Positions 49,450 through 60,338 are shown, numbered from the stretch's first letter. The stretch: 64,000 nucleotides of DNA from Holothuria scabra (GCA_037179385.1 CM074190.1:7144284-7208283); one strand, 5' to 3'. Notes: generated by a model not told the origin, from the letters alone. Program-made: numbers and translations.

Positions 49450-50335
49450 AATCATAAAAAAAGATGCAAATAAAAGCATAACTGGTTGACTTGAAGACTA
49501 CAAATGGTACAAAATTTTATTTCGAAATTTCCGGTTTACCCTGGAACCTTTCTCAACGAGACAAGAAAGTAAAATGAGTACCGTACAGTTATTAAATTAG
49601 ACTTAGCCCTATCCTAGCAATCGGAGATGCAATTTCGACACATGATTAGAAAGGTAATGATAACTGGAATGTAACAACAGTTAAAAATTAACAATTACGC
49701 TGCCTGGCAGAAAATGTACTGAATATAAAATACCGAGCCCTTTGTTTAGCCCCGTTTGGAGGGAATCCAGTTATAAAAACCAATTGAATGGGCGCAACGA
49801 TAACAGCAAGAAAAGTGAGGACAGTTGTCCAGTTAGAAAAAGAATAAGAGGTGATGGTAATGTGACAATAATTAAAATAAAAAATTACGTTGTTTGATGG
49901 AAAGTTTAATGATTTAAAGTAACGAGATCTTTGTTTAGTCCCGTATCCAACTATGTTCGGCGACCTTGCGGCGTTCAGTACAACAAAAATTGCTTGCCAT
50001 GTGGGTAACCTTAAGATTGTCAATAGAGTGGCGGGGAAGATTGAAGTGCTCAGCCACCGGGTAACCTGCAACATTGTCTCGAATAGACTTTATATGGTTA
50101 TTAAACCTGAGGTGAGAGTAAGTCTTGGTTCCTCCTGCGTAAAGACCATCATTGCACAGGTTACAATGAAAAATGAAAACAACATTACAAGAGTCACAAG
50201 TAAGGTTGGGGGATTGAATGAAAAATTTGACACTGGGGATGTGGATATGTTCTCCAACATGTTTGCAAATTTAGCAGTAGCGCACCTTGCTGCAGCCAGT
50301 ATTGCCTTTATGAATAGTTTTTTTTTTGTGTATAT
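49450..50335 (-). pseudogene. Neptune-type Penelope-like element, GIY-YIG end
   Basis: The minus strand from about 50210 to 49925 translates to a GIY-YIG endonuclease. It shows a CNVVFIFHCNLCNDGLYAGG stretch, then RFNNHIKSIRDN, PVAEHFNLPRHSIDNLKV and ERRKVAEHSWIRD before a stop. This Cys-pair plus PVAEHFN...HS layout matches the C-terminal nuclease of Neptune-like PLEs, as remembered. The YIG is altered to YAG, so activity is doubtful. The reverse transcriptase is missing, because the copy is cut at an AT-rich tract around 50340. Downstream lies a ~190-base degenerate tandem duplication. After it, on the minus strand, come GAGAAAGGTTCC and AAACCGGAAATTTCG, a decayed 3' motif like that of other PLEs, and then an AT tract. 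Confidence 0.75.
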
Positions 50336-50340
50336 ATTTA

Positions 50341-50573
<233 letters not shown>

Positions 50574-50579
50574 ATATTA

Positions 50580-50885
50580 AATGATTATATAAAATAAGCC
50601 AATGTTTTGGATCTGGCCTCGTTACTAATAGTTTCACGCTGTCTTGCGATCCTCAGGCGAGTGACAATTCTAGCGAAACTCTCTCAAGGCTTTTCTTTTT
50701 CCTCCCCGGTTCAGTGGGTCGAGATGTCTGCATTTGGACACAAGTTCGGTTCTTTTGTTAAGGAGGTTGATCTTTTGTGATTGGGCAGTGATTATTGCAA
50801 CTTTTTCTTCCAGGCAGAGATTACATTGTGTGTCACTTCTATTCTTAGTGTTGGCATGCACGATGCATCCACACACCACCAACAG
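50580..50885 (-). pseudogene. Penelope-like element, C-terminal fragment
   Basis: The minus strand 50882-50670 encodes CNLCLEEKVAIITA and then LLNKRTELVSKCRH, the conserved C-terminal tail that follows the GIY-YIG domain in Penelope/Poseidon-type elements. It ends at a stop near 50670. The same tail appears in the 53.7-54.8 kb element as CNLCLEEKFFII and LNKRNELVSSCRH, but the sequences differ enough to be a separate family. Upstream residues are not recognisable. The 3' UTR carries a hammerhead-like motif (50621-50670), and the fragment ends at the AT tract. Confidence 0.8.
50612..50670 (-). ncRNA. Hammerhead-like ribozyme, slightly decayed
   Basis: Minus strand: CUGAGGA (50656-50650) fits the core CUGANGA. 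Helix II is CGC/GCG with a U-U mismatch beside the core. GAAA lies at 50635-50632. The helix III pair A-C/G-U closes a UAUUA loop, giving GUA at 50625-50623. Helix I pairs CUCG with CGAG after one C-A mismatch at the cleavage-side position. The core residues are complete, but two mismatches next to the core suggest reduced or lost activity. Confidence 0.65.
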
Positions 50886-51049
50886 ATCAAATTGGCTATT
50901 AAACTTCTTTTTAGGGAAAACTCCACCATTGAGTGTACTACTCCAGTGAAACTGTTAAATCTTGTGGGCTGGGTTTGTAGTTGAACAGATAGTGCGAGCC
51001 CCACACAATGCGACTAATTTATAAAAGCTGGAAAATCTAGCTGAGGTGA

Positions 51050-51118
51050 AAAACGAAGTTGACTCGACAGGGATTTGAACTCGGGACCTCCCGCTTTCTA
51101 GTACGGACTGTCCAACTC
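51050..51118 (-). mobile_element. tRNA-derived SINE fragment
   Basis: The minus strand reads GGAGTTGGACAGTCCG, a weakened A-box region, then AGCGGGAGGTCCC, then GAGTTCAAATCCC, a near-consensus B box. The spacing fits a tRNA-like head. No tail or target duplication was identified. Confidence 0.55.
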
Positions 51119-51129
51119 CTTAAATATGC

Positions 51130-51850
51130 ATCAAAGTTAGTTTTGGCATTCGTTCAATAAACACACACACATAGTGTAGAGTAACGATGCTGTTTTCGTA
51201 CTCTTTTTCAAAACCTCTTAATCCTTACTTTCCAAATTTAGGCTGCGTCTCACTTTTATGTAAAACTGTACGAACATTATTGATAAATGGTAACACTATG
51301 ACCTTACTAGAAATGTCTTATGGTCCTCATCATCTTTTTTCATCTTCGCCGACTGATGCATTGAAATTTATGTAAGCAGTAATGGTCGAACAACGTGACC
51401 AAGATGTACCATGTGAAGCTTTATTTTGGAAACCAGAGTTTTATAGCTAAGTCCGTAGTTACCCATCAGTTTAAAATGCTTTAAAGTTACGGCTACGGTT
51501 CGTGCATTCCTTACATCAAAGGTAATGGAGAAAGCATTTTCTTAGGGTACTTGTATTCAAAGTCATTGACAAAATGTATTGCCGGTGATATATTTGCGAC
51601 TTTATGCCATCCATTTCGTCTAAATTGGTTCGGTCGTCTTTGAGAAATGTAAGATCGTGAGCTATGTCTGCTGTTGGGAAGAGATTAAGACCAATTCGTA
51701 GGAGGGAATGTATTAGGTAAGAGGTAAATCTTTTAAAGTGTGCTAAGATGCAAAAAAGTTGAACTCGATGATAGATTCCGTCATCATGAATGGAAGAAAA
51801 AACAGTGGAACTTAGTTTTGAATGAATCGTCCATCATTTGGAGGCATTGG
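51130..51850. other. Unrecognised non-coding DNA
   Basis: No supportable feature until a hAT-like left end CAGTGGCGTAGCTAAGGGG at 51854, whose matching right end I could not find. Confidence 0.4.
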
Positions 51851-51875
51851 CGTCAGTGGCGTAGCTAAGGGGTTT

Positions 51876-52022
<147 letters not shown>

Positions 52023-52069
52023 ACCAGGCAATGGTAAAGTGCTCAACCCTGTTAAGGGAGCTGTAATAT

Positions 52070-52620
52070 TGAAAAGGTTGCAATAAGTTCTTACAACATA
52101 GCTTTACAGAACTGTTTCGTAACGGCTAATAATGTAGGTCCTCACTCCTCAGAAGCCTGAAGTAGAATGATGTCAATAACGTTGAATACGTATGTGTTAG
52201 CTGCTTTTGAACGTGTCCGTTTTAAAGCACGTGTTCGTTCCGTGTTCGTTGTAAACAGGCAAGAACGGTGTACAGCGAGCCAAGATACATTACCTATTAG
52301 AATAATTACACAGTAGATGTTTGTTCCTGTGTCTACAAGAGCTTATCAGTTCGTTTCTGTTATTTAGAGTTGCTAAGGAAGGTTTGAGTATAATGAAGAA
52401 CTTTTCTTCCAGACAGAGATTACAAGTTTTACATGATGTGGAGTATGCTCGAGCTTTGTTCATGAGTTTCCATTTTACGGAGTGTTCTACATCTGAATCC
52501 TTTAGTTTCCAGATGTATTCACTGAGTGTGCCTGTATTCGCCCTAACGTATAAAAATATAAAGAATGTTATTTCAATGGCCAGCCATCCGTTCGTGTTAA
52601 TAGCTACGTGTCCGTAAATT
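52070..52620 (-). pseudogene. Inverted 3'-end copy of the Penelope-like element
   Basis: The minus strand from about 52555 to 52330 repeats the C-terminus and 3' UTR of the element at 54.56-55.02 kb with only scattered differences. On the plus strand both read as mirror ORFs, which is how the match shows. The coding part covers the last ~85 codons (tail with the CNLCLEEK-type region, partly altered). The UTR carries a hammerhead motif. Upstream the homology stops and the sequence is unrelated. This is a severely 5'-truncated copy placed head-to-head with the main element, a layout known for Penelope elements. Confidence 0.85.
52101..52156 (-). ncRNA. Hammerhead ribozyme motif in inverted PLE copy
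   Basis: Minus strand: helix I GCUU (52156-52153) with AAGC (52104-52101). Core CUGAGGA is at 52152-52146. Helix II is GUGA with UUAC, around an enlarged loop. GAAAC is at 52118-52114. An AGUUCU loop follows, then cleavage triplet GUA at 52107-52105. All conserved core bases are present. The helix II loop is about ten bases longer than in the 54.95-kb copy. Confidence 0.8.
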
Positions 52621-52811
52621 TAACAACTTTGAAGTAATTGTATCTACTTTGTTAATCTAGGAGGACGCCCTTGTCCGTTTACGTATTCCTATAGAAAAAG
52701 TGTGTAGAAACGTTACGGCGAAACTTATATTTCGCCCCCAAAAGTTTTTCCCCCTAAGGCCCTAAGGTCGAATTTCCAACAACAACTTTCCCCCTAAGTG
52801 CAGAATTAGTG

Positions 52812-52920
<109 letters not shown>

Positions 52921-52933
52921 TCACTAATTCGGC

Positions 52934-54813
52934 ATGATGAGCCTTGTAGAGAATATTAAGTTTAACAACAATCGCAAGCCCTTCCAAGCACAGTTAAAAA
53001 CCGACACGACCAAAATCAAAGCGGACAGTAAAGTATACGTTGCGACTGACAAAACCAACAACTTCTACAAATTAGAACCTGAACAGTATAACAAGCTGGT
53101 ACAACAAAACGTAAACAAAGCATACAAAAAAGCACCGCCCAACACAAGCATTCAAATCACTGCAGTTGACAAAATTATAGCTTCAAACCTTGAAATCAGT
53201 GACAGAGTCCACATCACAAGCGAAAAACAAGCATTTATTGCACTAAAAGACCACAAACCGAACATGCAGACTAATCGACCAATCAAAATCAGAACTATGG
53301 AAGATTAGCAAACAAATACTAGAACGGATAAATTCAGAAATCAAACAATCTACAGGTTACAACCAATGGAAGAACACAAGTGAAGTCATAGACTGGTTTA
53401 GTGAAATACACGACAAACACAAACAATCGTTTATTGCTTTTGACATTTGTGAGTTTTACCCCTCAACTACTGCCGACCTCGTCAACGAGGCTTTAGACTT
53501 TGCATCAAACTACACAGACATATCAGCATTCGAAAGGCATATTATCTTCCACACAAAGAAAACTATGCTGTTCAACGTTAAAACACCATGTTGCGTACCG
53601 AATCTTTATTCGATGTCACCATGGGTAGTTTCGACGGTGCTGAAACTTGTGAACTAATAGGATTGTACCTCCTATCACAACTTCAGCACATTAACATGAA
53701 TGTCGGCCTATACAGAGACGACGGTTTGGCTGTTTGCAAAGCAACACCAAGGCAAACAGAAGAAAAAAAGAAATATGCAAGATATTCTCAAATAACAATC
53801 TTAAAATAGAAATTGAAGCAAACAAAAAAATAGTGAACTCCTTCGACCTTACCCTTGATCTTAGCACAAGCACATACAAGCCATACATGAAACCAAACAA
53901 CACCCCTCTCTATGTGCACAAACAGAGCAACCACCCCCCCCCCCCACTTATCATAAAAAAAAAAACAGAAAGCATCAACAGGAGACTATCCAACATTTCT
54001 TCCCACGAAAACACATTCAACACATCATCGCCTGTATACCAAGAAGCATTACAAAGAAGTGGCTATGGGAACAACCTAAAGTACGAGACCCAACCCCCTA
54101 GCACCAGTCATTCCAAGGGAGCCCTGAAACGAAGACGAAATAGGAACATAACCTGGTTCAGCCCCCCGTTTAGTGATAGTGTCACAACCAACATTGGCAA
54201 AAAATTCTTTAACCTCTTGGACAGCTGCTTCCCACCTGGGCACAAACTACATACTTTACTCAACAGGAACACGGTGAAACTGAGTTACAGCTGCATGGCA
54301 AACATAGACCAAATTATATCAGCGCACAACAAATACATACTGGCGAAACAGGAAGTACAACCAGCAACGCGAAGCAACTGCAATTGCAGAAAGCAAAGTA
54401 AGTGCCCATTGGAAGGCAACTGCCTCACGAACAACATTGTGTACCAAGCAACTGTAACACGCCACGACAACAACAACGAAGAAACATACATTGGTCTAAC
54501 AGAGAACACATTCAAAACAAGATACACCGCCCACAAGTCTAGCTTTAAACACAAAGACAAAAGACACGCAACTGCACTCAGTGAATACATCTGGAAACTA
54601 AAGGATACAAATGTAGAACACTCCGTAAAATGGAAACTAATGAACAAAGCTCGAGCATACTCCACTTCATCTAAAACTTGTAATCTCTGTCTGGAAGAAA
54701 AGTTCTTCATTATACTAAAACCTTCCTTAGCAACTCTAAATAAAAGAAACGAACTTGTAAGCTCTTGTAGACACAGGAACAAGCATCTACTGTGTAATTA
54801 TTGTAATAGGTAA
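52934..54813 (+). pseudogene. Penelope/Poseidon-type retroelement: RT and GIY-YIG endonuclease, frameshifted
   Basis: PLE proteins combine a telomerase-like reverse transcriptase with a GIY-YIG nuclease. The first frame (52934-53308) has VATDKTNNFY, the DKT motif before the RT, and IALKDHKP. A second frame continues with ISKQILERINSEI and then SFIAFDICEFYPS, which contains the first catalytic Asp. A third (53588-53809) has [16 protein letters not shown] and the active site YRDD (codons 53711-53722). The fourth (from about 53770 to 54813) has NNTPLYVHKQSNHPP, a CNCRKQSKCPLEGNC cluster (aa ~216-230 of that frame), the GIY-YIG nuclease with VYQATV, TYIGLT and Arg in KTRY, and a CNLCLEEKFFII tail. 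At least three frameshifts break it, near 53290, 53590 and 53770. The start is uncertain, and a C-run at about 53935 may also vary. Confidence 0.92.
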
Positions 54814-54940
54814 TGTACCTTGGCTCGCTGTACACCGTTCGTGCCTGTTCACATCGAACACGGAACCAACACGTGCTTAAAAACGGACACGTTCAAAAGC
54901 AGCGAACATATACGTATTTAACGTTATTGACATCATTCTA

Positions 54941-55002
54941 CTTCAGGCTTCTGAGGAGTGAGGACCTACATTACGAAACAGTTCTGTAAAGCTATGTTGT
55001 AA
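54941..55002 (+). ncRNA. Hammerhead ribozyme (type I) in PLE 3' UTR
   Basis: Helix I is GCUU (54947-54950) with AAGC (54989-54992), with a further CUU/AAG pairing beyond an internal loop. Core CUGAGGA is at 54951-54957. Helix II is GUGA (54958-54961) with UUAC (54971-54974). GAAA is at 54975-54978. A two-pair helix III (A-U, C-G) closes an AGUUCU loop. The cleavage triplet GUA ends at 54988. Every invariant core position is satisfied. Hammerheads with tiny helix III are known from Penelope-like elements. It lies about 140 bases after the protein stop and about 35 bases before the AT tract. Confidence 0.88.
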
Positions 55003-55021
55003 GAACTTATTGCAACCTTTT

Positions 55022-55134
<113 letters not shown>

Positions 55135-55213
55135 TTGCAATAAGTATGTATTATTTATTGGCCCTTACGAAACAGTTCTGTAAAGCTATGTTGTAAGAAC
55201 TTATTGCCTGGCG
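55135..55213 (+). repeat. Partial PLE 3'-end copy
   Basis: 55166-55207 repeats the stretch TTACGAAACAGTTCTGTAAA ... AACTTATTGC of 54971-55013 almost base for base. It therefore holds the 3' half of the hammerhead (GAAAC, loop, GUA, AAGC) without the CUGANGA half. Confidence 0.85.
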
Positions 55214-55264
55214 GACATTATTAATTTATTTTTTACTATTACGGTTATATATATATATATATCT

Positions 55265-55410
55265 AAAAGGTTGCAATAGGCTTTTACAATACGGCTTTAC
55301 AGATCTGTTTCATAAGTGTCAATAAGGTAGGGCCTCACTCTTCGGAACCCTGATAAAGAATGGTGTAAATAACTTTTAATACGCATACCTAAGTTGAGCA
55401 CAAGACGGCG
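55265..55410 (-). repeat. Diverged inverted PLE 3' end with decayed hammerhead
   Basis: The minus strand aligns with the PLE UTR at 52.08-52.2 kb but with many substitutions. The hammerhead remnant has CCGAAGA (55345-55339, one core change), GAAAC (55311-55307), an AGAUCU loop and GUA (55300-55298). Helix I has a G-G mismatch. Its 3' side points to a short AT run at 55245-55262. Confidence 0.75.
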
Positions 55411-55810
55411 ACGAGCTGCTGTTGGGAGCGTCGTCTTTTACGCCACACTCGGTAGCTATGCGCAAAGTGTATCAGATTTTTCTCTGGTCCCCCAGGTGCC
55501 CCTCAATTTCGTTGAATTTGCAGTTGACTTGAGTCTATAGAAAAATACGCAGGACTAATATTCCTCTCCTGAGACTTAAATTTTCCCATGTATATTCTAA
55601 AACCTCACGGTTTCAGGGGCGTATCCCCTGGATTCCCCTTTGCTTCTCGTTCTGATCGCAATGATCGCTCCTTTGCCACACCCCCCCCCCTTACATTTTC
55701 ATTTGCCTCTGATTTTCTCACTACAATCTAGACATTCTGGCACCGTCACTGGTCAGTACTTTAAGGTCAGGAGCAGTCCCCAGAAAACTTATTTTGAAGA
55801 AGGAGCTAAG
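55411..55810. other. Unrecognised DNA with a hAT-like end
   Basis: A word CAGGGGCGTATCCCCTGG at 55614 resembles the hAT termini elsewhere in the window, but no partner end or target duplication was found. A C-run stands at about 55680. Confidence 0.35.
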
Positions 55811-55813
55811 TAA

Positions 55814-56254
55814 TAGAAACTGAAAAAAATGTTGGAGGCGGAAAGAGTGGCATAAATTTTTTGAAATATTCGTCTAACATTGGCAACCTTTGCCCTAGTA
55901 AGAAAGACGATATAAAGAAATGATGGAAAACTGCGAGCTGGGTTTGAACCAACGACCTACTGTTCAACGTGCAGTACGCTCTACCAACTGATCTATCGGA
56001 ACTCTGCTGGAAGAACTGGTCAATTTAATTCAAATACCAGACGGGACAGTCTTTCATCATTACGTCACTCGTAAGCTCCGCCCAGCTGATGTAGATAAGG
56101 AAATGTAGATGTGACGTTGCGACTATAGAAACTGAAGAAATTGGTTTGCCAATCTTAGACGAATATTTCAAAAAATTTATGCGACTCTTTCCGCTTCCAA
56201 CAATTTCTTCAGTTTCTATATTTAGAAGTCGCAACGTCACATCTACACTTCCTT
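55814..56254. mobile_element. Inverted-repeat unit enclosing a tRNA-like segment
   Basis: 55814-55887 is the inverse of 56147-56219 (shared AGAAACTGAA, GGCGGAAAGAGT, AAATATTCGTCTAA). A second inverted pair, 56098-56144 with 56197-56254, shares GATGTGACGTTGCGACT and ATAGAAACTGAAGAAATT. The middle contains a tRNA-like block. There is no protein-coding content. It may be a foldback element that captured, or was invaded by, a SINE. Confidence 0.65.
55928..56005 (-). mobile_element. tRNA-derived segment
   Basis: The minus strand gives GATCAGTTGGTAGAGCG (good A box), an ACTG...CAGT anticodon-like stem and GTTGGTTCAAACCC (good B box). It could be a tRNA pseudogene or a SINE head. Acceptor-stem pairing is not evident. 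Confidence 0.6.
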
Positions 56255-57000
56255 AGATAAATAATAAATATATCAATTTTCCTCTTGTCTTTAAAGTATC
56301 TTCCATCATATTTATGACTTCAATATTGTTTATATCCAAGGTAAACCAAGAAGTAACACCAAGTAAATTTCACATTTGAAGAGAAAAATATTGTCACATC
56401 ACTTGCTTCAGCCAATTATGAAGCAGGTCAGTGTACTTTACTTCTTCAAGTTGTAGGCTTGCCCTTTAAAGTTGGAGATAACCACATTACCCAAATTAAA
56501 GTGCATTGAACTGAAACTAAAGGAGAACACACCAAAGCACTCCCGGAATTTTTCTAACTAGTTAAGAGGGACTAAGGAAGTGGTTCTTGGACAAAAACAG
56601 AGTGCAACGAATGGTGAAAGTCGAACGTAAAGTAGTAAGTTCTTTTTCTGGTTGTAAGCGCTAGGTGTAAGTTGGCATTCAGGGCTCTTCAAAATAATGG
56701 CACGAACATATCACAGCCATAAATTTATATCAGTTCAATTATGTCAACAAAAATATTTTTCCTCAATCAAGTGTCTGACAGATATACGTTTGTTCTTGCT
56801 TTCCTCCGTCCGTGCTTTCTAAGTGCATAGTCACGGACACTGTCAAATGGAAAAACCCGGAAAACACAACTATGAATTATTCACAATTATTTACATTTAT
56901 TTTGCGTCATGCAAGCAAACAAATATTCTTGTGGCTAATGTACACAACACTCCCAGCCCACCACACAACACTCCCAGCTCATCCACTACACAGATTCTAT
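56255..57000. other. Unrecognised non-coding DNA
   Basis: No gene is supported. A 21-base direct repeat, ACACAACACTCCCAGC plus flank, occurs twice in tandem at about 56942-56981. Confidence 0.4.
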
Positions 57001-57611
57001 TTCAGCAGTTCGGGAGATAACCTCTTTCTGGGGAAATCAATTTTCACCCGATCGGGGGATTATTTTGCCATGGGTGGCGCCATTTTCAAATATTTCCCAC
57101 GATGCATTGCGATCCTACCGCGCAAATTCAACGGAGATAACGTTCAAAACAGCCTTGCAATTTTTATCAATTTTAGGAAAGAGAAATTCGGGCTTTTAAA
57201 AAAAAAACTCTGTTGATAGGGGAATAAAAAAGCTTCGTCATGTTTGATTGTTCACCACGCCGATTTTGAGAAATCGAGCAATTTTGCTACGTTCTTTGTC
57301 CTAAGCTTAATTTACAGACTCCATGCAGCCACAAGTTTTGTACACCATTTTTCACTTGAAGGTGTGCAAGTGGGTCGTGCTAGCACATATGTTTGTAAAT
57401 ACGTAGTTGAAGGTCCATGGTAATTTCGTTTTTATGTCTAAACTATTACCTCACAATTAAATATACACACATTTATTAAACAATTCGACGACTGTGAAGA
57501 AGTAGACACCAAGTGCTCATAAATATTCATACCGTTGAGACAGGCAAATTTTCCCCCAATCGGGGTAATACTCATTTCTCCCGAAAGCGGTTATCTCCTG
57601 AACTGTTCAGA
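57001..57611. mobile_element. Putative TIR element
   Basis: The left arm (57001-57070), with CAGTTCGGGAGATAACC, GGGGAAAT and GATCGGGGGA, is mirrored by the right arm (57542-57611). On the other strand the right arm reads CAGTTCAGGAGATAACC, GGGAGAAAT and GATTGGGGGA in the same order. The ~470-base interior is AT-rich and non-coding. Target duplication was not resolved. Confidence 0.6.
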
Positions 57612-58280
57612 TAAGCATCACCCGATCCGCCCTCACTGAACTAAGTGGACCCCACCACCTACAAAAGCTCGCCATCGGTATACGAATGGTTCATCCGTTC
57701 TTTTGAACTCATTGTGCTCCTCGGAAATGATAATTGAACACTTCTTTTGAGTCAAACCTGAAAAGACCTCGTGCAGTATTCAGTGACGACAACCGCGACC
57801 CGTGCAATATACTGTAATTACTACAAAGACAACAGACTGAGCGTGACAGTTGTGTTTACGTAATAAAATAAAAAACCCTTGATTCGATTATACCAAAGTA
57901 TATCTCTTGACCAAGACGCGAATCTGTTACGGCACTTGACTATATCGGATTCATATGTCCTTGCTTCTTGAGAAGGTGCTTCAAAGAATCGTAAAATTTT
58001 GGAGATAATTTGAGTTAACGAAAAGGGAAGAAAAAGATTTGAAATACCTTGTCTCTTAGCCATTTCTTTTTATAGTGTTACGATATTTATTGAAACTTTG
58101 TCCCTAACAAGGACATATCTTTTTTGAGAAACGCACGATAGAATTACATACCTACTCTATATGCATGCGACAAGATTCTCCTCCCCACCAAGGAAGTAAA
58201 AACCTCGGTCTTCATTAAAACGACAGAGATAAAAAATATCCACGTGCACGTGCAGAAGGGCTGAACTGGTAAAAGGGGTC
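57612..58280. other. Unrecognised non-coding DNA
   Basis: No supportable feature. Confidence 0.4.
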
Positions 58281-58282
58281 GA

Positions 58283-58438
<156 letters not shown>

Positions 58439-58978
58439 GGTCGGAAAGAGGTAGTAAAAAGTGCTTAAAAGTTTGCGGAAAAATCCACGACGTTTCGGGT
58501 ATAAACCCTTCATCAGGTGGCAAAAACCAAACTGAACAACTAAAAGTAACAATTGGACACGACAAACATCAAATCCGAAGCGATCGCTGTAAAAACAGAA
58601 CCGGACGAAAGTGATAGTCAGGAAACATGAGTGCGAAGGATAAAACACAAATCAGAAAAAGAAAAAGAGCGTCCTGGATGAAAAAGTGCACGTAAAAATC
58701 GAACATTGTCGGAAAAAAGGGGAAAAAAGTAGACAAAAACTAGGACCGGCAAAAAAATAAGGCCTACACAGTAAAAAACGAGCACGAACGGGAAAGTGTA
58801 AAAAGAGTAAAAACTGGTTCAAAAAAGCGGTGAATATTACAAAAGGTCAATTCTAACGTTAAGGCCGTGTGGAGCCGTTGGGGCCTGAAATGTTGACCCG
58901 AAACGTCGTGGAGTTTTCCCCAAACTTTTAAGCACTTTTTACTACCTCTTTTCGACCTACACATTTCCACAGTGCTCT
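58439..58978. mobile_element. Inverted-repeat element with hammerhead-core-like ends
   Basis: The ~65-bp ends are inverted copies. Both read, outside to inside, GGTCG.AAAGAGGTAGTAAA, AAGTGCTTAAAAGTTTG, then CCACGACGTTTCGGGT. Read outward, the left copy gives CUGAUGA (58516-58510), a GGGU/ACCC helix and GAAAC (58496-58492). The right copy (about 58884-58905) gives a degraded CUGAAAU and GAAAC. No GU[A/C/U] cleavage triplet follows at the usual distance in either, so these are core-like remnants. The ~350-base interior is A-rich and non-coding. AT tracts flank both ends. Confidence 0.7.
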
Positions 58979-58994
58979 GCATCATTTCGACCTT

Positions 58995-59670
<676 letters not shown>

Positions 59671-60074
59671 CTTGCAAATGTGAACACTGTATTAGGGATG
59701 TATTGCGGCAAAGCGCCGAAATTTCTGCCCTTTGAAACAATTAGTTGTTGATATGGGGCTTATATTGCAGAAAGCTTTGGATTCTGGGATTCCTGTGAGG
59801 AAGTTTAAAGAGATGGGGGGGGGGGGGCATTACTGAAGAATCTGTTCTTCCTTCATATATTGGTGACAAATCTGAGAATGATTGCTTTTCTAAAGTCCTC
59901 CGGACTGTCTGGCAAAGAGCAAGAGGGGAGAGTCTTTCCTCTGATAAAGTGGACCTCAGATAATGTTTTGTTAACTTTAGGCGACTAAATGATATTCATA
60001 TATTTTTTTAAAAGAACGTTCATATATTGACCAAAACAGTGTTCCATGAATGCAGATTAATCTCGCTTTTGATG
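59671..60074. other. Unrecognised DNA with a possible coding trace
   Basis: From about 59750 the plus strand reads MGLILQKALDSGIPVRKF up to a run of 13 G at 59815-59827. After the run an open stretch with ITEESVLPSYIGDKSEN follows in a different frame. It may be a decayed transposon protein. I recognise no family. Confidence 0.25.
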
Positions 60075-60338
60075 TTATAGTTGGCCCACTTTCTTTCTTT
60101 TCTCATTTTTCTCTTTTTGCCTTTCCCCTTTCTTTCATTTCCTCTTCTTTTCCGTTTTCCTTTTTCCTTCTGCCTTTCTTTCCTTTCCTTCCCCTCCTTT
60201 TCGTCTTTTTCCTTTTCTCTTCTTCCCTCTCTTTTCCTCTTTTTCATTTCTTTCCTTCCCTTCCCGTTTTTCCTTCCTTTCCCGTTTTTTGTCCGGGGGG
60301 GGCACTTTGCCCCCGGTCCCCCGCTGGTTACGCAACTG
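60075..60338. mobile_element. hAT-like right end with polypyrimidine tract
   Basis: About 210 bases of nearly pure C/T (60081-60292) are followed by a GGGGGGGGCACTTTGCCCCC hairpin and the terminus, which reads CAGTTGCGTAACCAGCGGGG on the other strand (ends 60338). The right end at 46574 has the same order: pyrimidine-rich tract, G/C hairpin, CGTAGCC terminus. No left end was identified. Confidence 0.6.

Noticed and set aside
52321..52617. 98-codon plus-strand ORF
   Set aside because: It matches the antisense shadow of the PLE C-terminus, which reveals an inverted PLE copy rather than a gene on this strand.
54285..54782. 165-codon minus-strand ORF
   Set aside because: It is the antisense shadow of the PLE GIY-YIG region. 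The plus-strand reading carries the known motifs.
58480..58520. Active hammerhead ribozyme at 58.5 kb
   Set aside because: CUGAUGA, a helix and GAAAC are present. However, no GU[A/C/U] triplet follows at the usual short distance, and an extra A stands beside the core. I keep it only as a core-like remnant.
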